Shown one piece after another: positions 1 through 6,117 of a DNA stretch of 11,083 bases (positions within the stretch are counted from its first letter, which is position 1; each line of letters starts with the position of its first letter). The notes below the pieces were generated by a model. That model saw only the letters and a program-made list of their open reading frames with translations, was not told the DNA's origin and made no database searches. This DNA comes from CAZIKB01 sp964539665 (GTDB taxonomy: Bacteria > Zhuqueibacterota > Zhuqueibacteria > Oceanimicrobiales > Oceanimicrobiaceae): NCBI GenBank assembly GCA_964539665.1, contig CAZIKB010000169.1, forward strand, positions 1-11,083, written 5' to 3'. Made by a program: the position numbers and the translations under genes.

Positions 1-25
1 TGTCTTAATGTACGTGTATTAATAT

Positions 26-58
26 AGGAGTCATATTATGTCTACTCGACATAAGTAA
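26..58 (+). other. Six-codon minigene with its own ribosome binding site
   Basis: An AGGAG at 26-30 lies seven bases before an ATG at 38 that opens a six-codon frame (MSTRHK) closed by TAA at 56-58. The spacing is that of a normal translation start. It may be the surviving start of a deleted gene, a leader peptide for the gene at 125, or chance. Nothing recognisable is encoded. The rest of 1-124 is AT-rich, with a 12-base palindrome at 69-80 and no convincing promoter. Confidence 0.25.
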
Positions 59-124
59 ACATTCATGGTAATAATTATTAATTTCTGATTTGCTTTGATA
101 AATCATTTTGAAAAGGAGATAACT

Positions 125-1864
125 ATGGAGAACAAACAAATCAAGATCCTCCTGCTAGAGGATACCGATAAACATGCCAAACTGGTGGAAAAGAAGTTAG
201 AAAAATTTGAAGAGTTTAAAATAATCTGTGCTGACACACTATTGCGCGGGTTAGAATTTTTGTCATCGGATAAACCCGATGTGGTTTTGTTGGATCTCAT
301 ATTACCAGACAGCTCAGGCATTGACACATTTACTAGTGTTTACAATAAAGTGCCAAGCATACCTATCGTCATATTGAGTTCGATAGACGATGTGAAAATT
401 GCGGCAACCGCAGTACAAAAGGGCGCCCAGGATTTTCTTGTCAAAGGGAAATTAGATAAACAGTTATTGAAGCGTGCTATATATTATGCCATCGAGCGCA
501 AACGGATTGTAGAAGAGTTGCAGCATTCAGAGCGAGAGTTATCCATCAGAAACCAGATCGCCAACATTTTCCTTTCCATTCCCGATGAGGAAGTGTACGG
601 ACAAGTACAACAAGTCATTCAAAAGAACCTGGACAGTAAGGATGGGATATTTGGATATATTGACGAGCAAGGAGCTGTGGTGATACCCGATAATGATCGC
701 ATATTCCCCAAGGAAATCTGGGCGGCTACCATTTGGTCTCAGGCTATTAATGAAAAGAAGACTTTTTGTTCGATTGAACCCTTTGTGAAAGGCTCTAAAG
801 GACATATTACAAAAATTAGAAGTGTTTCGGTACCTATTATTGATAAAAGTGAGGTTGTCGGCATCATACATGTTGCCAACAAAAGTACAGACTATGACGA
901 GAATGATATCAAAATGCTGGAGACTGTTGCTGACAATATAGCACCTGTATTAAATGCGAGATTACAGAGAGATCAACAGGAAAAAAAGCGCAAAAGTGCG
1001 GAGGATTCGCTATTGAAGCTTACGAATGAACTTAATGATCGCCTTAAAGAGCTAAATTGCTTATATGGCATTTCTAAAATCGTTGAGGAGTTAGATGAAG
1101 CATTGGAAGAGATTTTTCAACAGATAATTGATCTTATTCCTCAAGCCTGGCAGTACCCTGAAATCACATGTGCGCAATTAGTAATTGATGGTCAATCATA
1201 TAAAACGAAAACCTTTAAAAAAACCAACTGGAATCAGACTGCCGATATCAATGTGGATGACGAGCAAGTTGGTGTTTTGGAAATTTATTATATAAAGGAA
1301 AAACCAGAAAAAGAAGAAGGGCCTTTCTCGAAGGAAGAAAGGAACTTACTCGATGCTATCGCCAGACACTTAGGTAAAGTTATCCAGAGAGTTAAGGCGG
1401 GTGAAGTGCAGCGGGAATCGGAAGCCAGATGGCGTGCACTGGGCGAAAATGTCCCCTATATTATTCTGAATGTAGACAGTGAAGGCAAAATTCTGTTTAT
1501 CAATCGTAGCGTGCAGGGTCTTACTCCAGATCAGATAATCGGAACGAGCGTCTATAATTACAATTCGCCTGAGCATCATGAAATATTAAGAAATGCAACT
1601 GCACAGGTCTTTGAAACTGGAGAGGTGGTTTGCTGCGAGATTGATGCTCAGGGATCTGAAGGGACTCCTTCATGGTATGAAACTCAAATCGGGGCTATCA
1701 AGCATGATGGACAGGTTGTTTCCGTGACTCATATCACCAGTGACATTACCGATCGCAAGAAGATGGAAAAAGAAAGAGCACGATTGCAAAAAAAGATTGC
1801 GAGAATGGATAAAGAGCTAAAAATGGTAAATCAAGAATTAAGAGAAACTACTTCCAAGAATTAG
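125..1864 (+). CDS. REC-GAF-GAF-PAS signalling protein lacking its kinase core
   Basis: This is a cytosolic two-component protein of 579 residues from the ATG at 125. That start is preferred over an in-frame TTG at 95 because AAGGAGAT lies just upstream at 113-120. Residues about 5-122 form a receiver domain with acidic pair E12/D13, phosphoacceptor D57, S85 and K107. Residues about 150-285 look like a GAF sensor domain and about 310-440 like a second GAF-like domain. A PAS domain follows at about 447-560, ending in the usual DITDRKK signature, then a charged coiled coil to the TAG. There are no membrane segments. Proteins of this build normally continue into HisKA and HATPase domains. Here translation stops in the coil, and scraps of an ATPase domain lie downstream in other frames, so this is probably a truncated hybrid kinase. 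Domain identities come from recognised sequence patterns; the ligands sensed are unknown. Confidence 0.85.
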   Translation: MENKQIKILLLEDTDKHAKLVEKKLEKFEEFKIICADTLLRGLEFLSSDKPDVVLLDLILPDSSGIDTFTSVYNKVPSIPIVILSSIDDVKIAATAVQKGAQDFLVKGKLDKQLLKRAIYYAIERKRIVEELQHSERELSIRNQIANIFLSIPDEEVYGQVQQVIQKNLDSKDGIFGYIDEQGAVVIPDNDRIFPKEIWAATIWSQAINEKKTFCSIEPFVKGSKGHITKIRSVSVPIIDKSEVVGIIHVANKSTDYDENDIKMLETVADNIAPVLNARLQRDQQEKKRKSAEDSLLKLTNELNDRLKELNCLYGISKIVEELDEALEEIFQQIIDLIPQAWQYPEITCAQLVIDGQSYKTKTFKKTNWNQTADINVDDEQVGVLEIYYIKEKPEKEEGPFSKEERNLLDAIARHLGKVIQRVKAGEVQRESEARWRALGENVPYIILNVDSEGKILFINRSVQGLTPDQIIGTSVYNYNSPEHHEILRNATAQVFETGEVVCCEIDAQGSEGTPSWYETQIGAIKHDGQVVSVTHITSDITDRKKMEKERARLQKKIARMDKELKMVNQELRETTSKN

Positions 1865-2098
1865 CTGCCGGTAATCATGCTGTCGTAGTAGAAGTTATGG
1901 CCAACGGTGTTGGATTCTTTATGAATTAAGTATAAAAATCTTTCAGCCTTTTCCTACCACCTGGGAACCAGGAAAAGACACCCGGGCGGGACTTTCCGTA
2001 GTATGTAAAATCGTTGAAGAACACCACGATGAATGGAAAGTAGAAAGCCAGGGCGGTGAAGGAACGAACTTTAGGGTGATGTTACCGACTTCGGAATG
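1864..2098 (+). pseudogene. Decayed HATPase_c remnant of the upstream hybrid kinase
   Basis: The space between the REC-GAF-PAS gene and the next gene is degraded kinase coding sequence. In the frame beginning at 1864, VVVEVMANGVG resembles an ATPase G1 box in which the expected DNG has become ANG. After a TAA at 1927-1929 the similarity moves to another frame. From about 1932 to the TGA at 2096-2098 it reads KIFQPFPTTWEPGKD, then AGLSVVCKIVEEHH, and ends GTNFRVMLP. This matches the F box, G2 box and end of a histidine kinase ATPase domain, with FTTKE changed to PTTWE and the GTG of GKGTGLGL lost. HisKA, the N box and most of the ATPase are missing. Two frame changes plus substitutions at key residues point to real decay rather than one sequencing error. 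Confidence 0.75.
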
Positions 2099-2133
2099 AA
2101 TTTGAAATTTTTGATATAATCAGGAGAAACACG

Positions 2134-3345
2134 ATGGAAAAGTATAAGACTCTGGTGATTGAAGATGAAAGCGCCACATTGAAACAACTGGCGAAAGTTA
2201 TTCGGAAGGAAGGATTTGAGGTTGCAGTAGCAGAAAATGGTTCTGTAGGTCTGGATATATTTAAGAATGAACATCCAGATATTATTGTTACTGATTTGAA
2301 GATGCCTGATATTGATGGACTGGAAGTCTTACGTCAGGCAAAACGCATTTCACCTAATGTTCCTGTCATACTCATTACTGGTTTTGGTGAAACGGATACT
2401 GCTATTTCGGCGCTGCGAGAAGGCATGTTTGATTATATAAAAAAACCTATTGATCTAAATCTACTAATCCTGGCCTTGGGAAGGGCAAAAGAAAAAGTTC
2501 ATGAATATAAAAACTCAGTACCTTTCCCAAACATATTGTTAGTCGATGATGAGGAAACAACCCGGCGGCGTCTTGCCAGAGTGCTGACAAAAGAGGGCTG
2601 GCAGGTCCATCAGGCTTCTGATGGCGAACAGGCATTGAATATTTTCAAGAAAACAAAAATCGATATTGTCTTAACGGACATTAAGATGCCCAAAAAGGAT
2701 GGACTTCAGGCATTGCACGAAATGCGAGCTAACGCCGAAGACTTTGAGGCTATAATTCTTACCGGTTATGGCGATGAATCAAGCGCAATTCAGGCAATGA
2801 AAGACGGCGCCATCAATTTTCTGAAAAAGCCCATTGATTTAGAACAAATGATAGTTGCGGTGGAAAAGGCGATAGAAAAAATTAAAACAGATAGGGCTTT
2901 AAAATATCGTACACGCGAACTTGAACTGGCAAAACAGATTATTGCCAAAATTACCGCAGAGAAAGACATTGTTATAGATGTTCGGGGCAATGCCCCTAAA
3001 GCAGCCAAGGATTTAGGATCGAAATTACTTGATGCTATGCCAATAGGCCTGATTATTGTTGATAGAGATATGAATATTCGATATATGAACAGTTATTTAG
3101 CCAGAGAAAACAAAACCCTGCCGAAAAAAATTGATGAGGATTTTATTAATCTTTTGGCAAAAATCGGTTCTAAAGAACTCTCAATTAAATCATTACAGTC
3201 TTTAATTGTAAAACAATTTGACTCACCAAAAGGAACATTTACTAACTTATCTGTTGGTAAAGAAGCATTCCTTACTTTATCATCAATGAAAATATTAGAC
3301 TATAAAAAAGAGGAAGAAGTAGTTCTATTGGTAATGCGTATATAA
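2134..3345 (+). CDS. Tandem receiver-domain (REC-REC) protein with PAS-like C-terminus
   Basis: This 403-residue cytosolic protein starts at an ATG preceded by AGGAG at 2122-2126. REC1 spans about 4-122, with E10/D11, phosphoacceptor D54, T82 and K104. REC2 spans about 131-250, with D138/D139, D182, T210 and K232. Both therefore keep the full set of phosphorylation residues. A charged helical linker (about 246-280) follows, then a segment around 291-330 (AMPIGLIIVDRDMNIRYMN) that looks like the start of a PAS domain, and a weakly conserved tail. No kinase, DNA-binding or enzymatic output domain is visible. The REC2-linker region resembles the same part of the kinase gene at 3436, so the two are probably diverged copies. 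It may act as a phosphorelay or phosphate-sink protein, or bind partners through the tail; this role is inferred. Confidence 0.85.
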   Translation: MEKYKTLVIEDESATLKQLAKVIRKEGFEVAVAENGSVGLDIFKNEHPDIIVTDLKMPDIDGLEVLRQAKRISPNVPVILITGFGETDTAISALREGMFDYIKKPIDLNLLILALGRAKEKVHEYKNSVPFPNILLVDDEETTRRRLARVLTKEGWQVHQASDGEQALNIFKKTKIDIVLTDIKMPKKDGLQALHEMRANAEDFEAIILTGYGDESSAIQAMKDGAINFLKKPIDLEQMIVAVEKAIEKIKTDRALKYRTRELELAKQIIAKITAEKDIVIDVRGNAPKAAKDLGSKLLDAMPIGLIIVDRDMNIRYMNSYLARENKTLPKKIDEDFINLLAKIGSKELSIKSLQSLIVKQFDSPKGTFTNLSVGKEAFLTLSSMKILDYKKEEEVVLLVMRI

Positions 3346-3346
3346 A

Positions 3347-3376
3347 AGCTGGCGAAATTTCACGTCCAGGCCAGCT
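3347..3376 (+). repeat. Intergenic inverted repeat (7-bp stem)
   Basis: AGCTGGC at 3347-3353 pairs perfectly with GCCAGCT at 3370-3376 across a 16-base loop, starting one base after the stop codon of the REC-REC gene. No T-run follows, so it is not a standard intrinsic terminator. It could stabilise or process the 3' end of the upstream message. Confidence 0.35.
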
Positions 3377-3435
3377 ATATCAGACCAGATGATGATAGCT
3401 TGAAAGTATGAGGGTATAAGAACGCAAGAAATGTT

Positions 3436-4611
3436 ATGGAGACAACAAGTGTAATGAATGTAAAAACAGTTCTCATTGTAGATAATGATAAGATTATCCG
3501 TGAACAATTAGAAAAGCAATTAAAGAGAAAATATTTCAGAACATTGTTAGCGGTTGATGGCCAATCAGCTCTTGATGTTTTTTCTAAGGAAGAGGTAGAT
3601 ATTCTGCTGCTTGATGATGAGGAGGAAATTGTAAAACGACTGAAAAGGTTTTTAGAAAAAGAAGGTTATGAGGTTTTTAGCGGAAGCGGTGGCAAAGAAG
3701 GATTAAATATTATTGAAAACAATAAGATTGATGTAGTTGTGACTGATTTTAAAATGGGAGATATGAACGGCATTGAAGTTCTTCAGCGAGCAAAAAATCT
3801 TCACCCGGATATTGAAGGGATTGTAGTTACCGGATTTAAAGATCATGAACTCGCCATAAAATCACTTCGTGCCGGGGCAACTGATTATCTCAACAAACCC
3901 GTTGATTTGGATGACCTGCTCCATTCTGTCGAGAAAGCCATTGAGAGAATCAACCTTAACCGAAATCGATTATATAGAAATAGAGAATTAAAAATCTCAA
4001 AAGAGATTATTTCTAAAATGAATGAGGAGCTTGAAAGACGGATAGAAGAGCGATCAAAGGAGTTGAATCAGGCCCAAACACAACTTTTCCAGACCTCAAA
4101 ATTGGCAATACTGGGTGAAATGTCAACCGGTCTGGCCCATGAGATGAATCAACCATTAGGAGGAATATCTTTAACTGCAAAACATCTTCGTAAATTATTT
4201 GAGAGAGGGAAATTAAGCGAGAAACATATGGAATCTGGTCTTTCAGATATTGAAGCTTCAGTGAAAAGGATGTCAAAAATCATCCTACACATTCGCACAT
4301 TTGCTCGTCAGGAAACAATAGAATTTGTGCCGGTAAATGTCAACGAGACGTTTGAGTCTGCTATGAGTCTTATGGGTGAACAATTGCGGCTGCATGAAAT
4401 TGAAGTAACGCTGGATTTGAATGCTGATTGTCCCCTGATAAATGGGGAACCTTCTCAACTTGAGCAGGTGTGGATAAATCTTATTTCTAATGCCCGGGAT
4501 GCTGTGGATGCAAAAGGAGCTCAGACCAATGGGTATAAAAAAAGGATCACTATTTCTACTATTTATCAGTCGGAGACTAAAACCGTAGCTGTCAGTGTTA
4601 AAGACAATTGA
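3436..4611 (+). CDS. REC-histidine kinase, chimeric receiver, cut by nonsense codon in ATPase domain
   Basis: The translated part is 391 residues. An alternative ATG at 3454 (MNVKTVLIVDND) is a more typical receiver start and has GGAG 12 bases upstream. Residues about 10-58 are the first half of a receiver, up to its phosphoacceptor strand. The chain then passes straight into the start of a second receiver (LDDEEEIVKRL), which is complete, with phosphoacceptor D104. A helical linker leads to HisKA with H235 in GLAHEMNQP. The ATPase domain follows with its N box (EQVWINLISNARDAV). The frame ends at TGA 4609-4611, directly after VKDN, where DNGAGM is expected. The next in-frame codons give AGM and the rest of the domain to 4806. 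Without that rest the ATP lid and G2 box are absent, so the truncated product should not be an active kinase. It would be a soluble kinase if read through. Confidence 0.8.
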   Translation: METTSVMNVKTVLIVDNDKIIREQLEKQLKRKYFRTLLAVDGQSALDVFSKEEVDILLLDDEEEIVKRLKRFLEKEGYEVFSGSGGKEGLNIIENNKIDVVVTDFKMGDMNGIEVLQRAKNLHPDIEGIVVTGFKDHELAIKSLRAGATDYLNKPVDLDDLLHSVEKAIERINLNRNRLYRNRELKISKEIISKMNEELERRIEERSKELNQAQTQLFQTSKLAILGEMSTGLAHEMNQPLGGISLTAKHLRKLFERGKLSEKHMESGLSDIEASVKRMSKIILHIRTFARQETIEFVPVNVNETFESAMSLMGEQLRLHEIEVTLDLNADCPLINGEPSQLEQVWINLISNARDAVDAKGAQTNGYKKRITISTIYQSETKTVAVSVKDN

Positions 4612-4806
4612 GCCGGTATGACGGATGAGGTAATGAGGAAAGTAATGGAGCCTTTCTTCACAACTAAAGAAGTCGGAAAAGGAACCGGGTTAGGTTTATC
4701 AATCAGTTACGGAATAATTGAAAACCATAAAGGTAAAATAGAGGTGAAAACTAAAGAGGGTGAAGGAGCCACGGTTCGGGTAACACTCCCAACTGAAGAT
4801 CAATGA
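4612..4806 (+). pseudogene. C-terminal ATPase fragment of the interrupted histidine kinase
   Basis: This is the in-frame continuation of the kinase at 3436 after its internal TGA. It carries the F box and G2 box (EPFFTTKEVGKGTGLGLSIS) and the final ATPase strands, ending in VTLPTEDQ. Both boxes match the family consensus with no decay, which suggests the nonsense change is recent, or a sequence error. An ATG at 4618 could open a 62-residue frame, but no good ribosome binding site precedes it and an isolated ATPase tail has no evident function. It is best treated as part of one broken gene spanning 3436-4806. Confidence 0.8.
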
Positions 4807-4925
4807 TGACTAAAATATTAGCTATTGATGATGAGAGAATTATCAGAGAACGGTTGAAGAGTCTACTAATAAAGTATAAATTAGGAGTACTAATATCTGA
4901 AGATATGAATCATAATTGTCGATAA
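4803..4925 (+). pseudogene. Truncated response regulator (N-terminal receiver fragment)
   Basis: A 40-residue frame opens at ATG 4803 (or ATG 4806), overlapping the stop of the kinase fragment as ATGA. Its first 25 or so residues (MTKILAIDDERIIRERLKSL) are the first strand and helix of a receiver domain with the acidic pair intact. The similarity then dissolves and a TAA follows at 4923-4925. No phosphoacceptor Asp or later receiver elements are present. The overlap indicates it was once translationally coupled to the kinase, as its partner regulator or a further hybrid gene. The deletion endpoint lies just before the inverted-repeat element at 4943. Confidence 0.7.
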
Positions 4926-4942
4926 TATATTTCATAATAGTA

Positions 4943-5060
4943 AGTGTTTGAACCAAAGCTCCATTTTGCTCAAGCAGACGTTCGCATCTGCGGCATGAGT
5001 GATTGCTTTTGAGTCGGGCGAGGAAGTCAACGAGCAAGGATCAGTTTTCTTTCAAACACT
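4943..5060. repeat. 118-bp segment bounded by perfect 10-bp inverted repeats
   Basis: AGTGTTTGAA at 4943-4952 is repeated exactly as its reverse complement TTCAAACACT at 5051-5060. The enclosed 98 bases are about half G+C, clearly richer than the AT-rich flanks. They hold further nested pairing: TTGCTC near 4965 with GAGCAA near 5032, and a small hairpin GCAGA/TCTGC around 4974-4991. The size and architecture resemble a miniature non-autonomous element or a structured RNA or REP-like unit. No clear target-site duplication is visible. A reverse-strand frame across it matches no family I recognise. It separates the broken regulator from the intact operon. Confidence 0.45.
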
Positions 5061-5133
5061 AATTAAAAATTACAAGGACATCTTCTCATATTAATAGAAA
5101 ACTAAAATCCGCCCAAATATAGGAGAATAAAAT

Positions 5134-5499
5134 ATGGCAAAATTACTAATTGTAGATGATTCTAAGAACAGCCGTCGAGCTATGAGTATTGTAATGACTC
5201 AGATGGGTCATGAAATAGTTGAAGCCTCTAATGGCTATGAAGCTCTTGAGATAATTACATACCAGAGACCTGATTGTATGCTCCTGGATATCCTGATGCC
5301 TGAAATGGATGGCTTTGAAGTTCTCGAGGTATTACATAAAAGAAAAACAAACCTCCCTGTAATTATGGTTACTGCAGACATCCAGGAAACCACGCGTAAA
5401 AAATGTTTAGATCTTGGGGCGATTGCCGTCATTAACAAGCCTGTAAAAGAACAAGAACTTCAAAAAACAATCAATGTGGTTATGAATACAAAAAGTTAG
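5134..5499 (+). CDS. CheY-like single-domain response regulator
   Basis: This 121-residue protein is a receiver domain and nothing else, of CheY size. The acidic pair is D8/D9, the phosphoacceptor is D52 (in MLLDILMPEMDG), the switch Thr is T80 and the conserved Lys is K102 (in NKP). All active-site residues are present. The start follows AGGAG at 5121-5125. It is the first gene of a compact unit: the CheC-type phosphatase begins eight bases after its stop, and a large PAS kinase follows. It is probably phosphorylated by that kinase and dephosphorylated by the CheC protein, signalling by protein-protein contact because it has no output domain. The target is unknown, and no flagellar motor or chemoreceptor genes are nearby. 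Confidence 0.92.
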   Translation: MAKLLIVDDSKNSRRAMSIVMTQMGHEIVEASNGYEALEIITYQRPDCMLLDILMPEMDGFEVLEVLHKRKTNLPVIMVTADIQETTRKKCLDLGAIAVINKPVKEQELQKTINVVMNTKS

Positions 5500-5507
5500 G
5501 ACAAATT

Positions 5508-6116
5508 ATGAAGATATCTGATAAATATAATGACGCTTTAAAAGAAGTAATCAACATTGGTATTGGTCGTGCGGCTGACATGTTGAATCAGATGGTTCAG
5601 TCACACATACAATTACAAGTTCCAAATATTGAAATTATAAGATCTCAGGAATTGAAAAATTTTATTGCGACTCAAGATAAAAAGAGAAATGCTACTGTAC
5701 AGCTTCATTTTAAAGGAACATTTTCTGGTATGGCAGCGCTGATTTTTCCAACGGTAAGCGCCGCTAAACTCTTGGATGTTATCACTGGCGAAGATTTCGA
5801 GAATTCTGACCTCGATTCTGTTAAAATTGGAACGCTAACTGAAGTTGGGAACATCGTTATTAATGGAGTGGTCGGCTCAATCAGCAATATGCTTAAAAAA
5901 AACCTTGTCTATTCAATTCCTTCCTATTTCGAAGATACTTTAGAAAGCCTGATAGAAATGTGCAATTCATCTGCCAAATCTGACATTGTTTTGGTTCAAA
6001 CTCGATTTAGTATTGAACAATTGCAAATAGTAGCCGATCTCTTGCTTTTATTTGAAATAGGGACATTGAATAAATTGGTAAATTCCTTTGAAGATATCGA
6101 GTTTAGTATAAAATAA
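5508..6116 (+). CDS. CheC-type CheY-phosphate phosphatase
   Basis: This 202-residue cytosolic protein belongs to the CheC/CheX/FliY phosphatase family. Members of that family dephosphorylate CheY~P using paired Glu and Asn residues on a helix. Both family motifs are visible: E13-x-x-N16 in LKEVINIGIGRAADML and E112-x-x-N115 in LTEVGNIVINGVVGS. The length is close to that of classic CheC. An AGGA overlapping the upstream stop serves as ribosome binding site. The gene lies between the CheY-like regulator and the multi-PAS kinase, with gaps of eight bases and one base, so it is almost certainly co-transcribed with its substrate. Classic CheC partners with the CheD deamidase, but no cheD is present here. 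The identification is firm; the physiological role is inferred from context. Confidence 0.88.
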   Translation: MKISDKYNDALKEVINIGIGRAADMLNQMVQSHIQLQVPNIEIIRSQELKNFIATQDKKRNATVQLHFKGTFSGMAALIFPTVSAAKLLDVITGEDFENSDLDSVKIGTLTEVGNIVINGVVGSISNMLKKNLVYSIPSYFEDTLESLIEMCNSSAKSDIVLVQTRFSIEQLQIVADLLLLFEIGTLNKLVNSFEDIEFSIK

Positions 6117-6117
6117 T

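Noticed and set aside
2115..2120. TATAAT as promoter of the REC-REC gene
   Set aside because: The ribosome binding site starts two bases later, so a transcript starting 5-8 bases downstream would lack it. No -35 is visible at the right distance.
4609..4611. TGA read as glycine (alternative genetic code) or selenocysteine
   Set aside because: The long intact genes here, including the 926-codon kinase, contain no in-frame TGA, which would be expected if TGA were a regular glycine codon. The site is a structural glycine of a kinase box, not a selenocysteine position.
4843..5037. Reverse-strand 64-codon frame across the inverted-repeat element
   Set aside because: No ribosome binding site and no family I recognise. 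Its composition follows the inverted-repeat element, so it was treated as non-coding.
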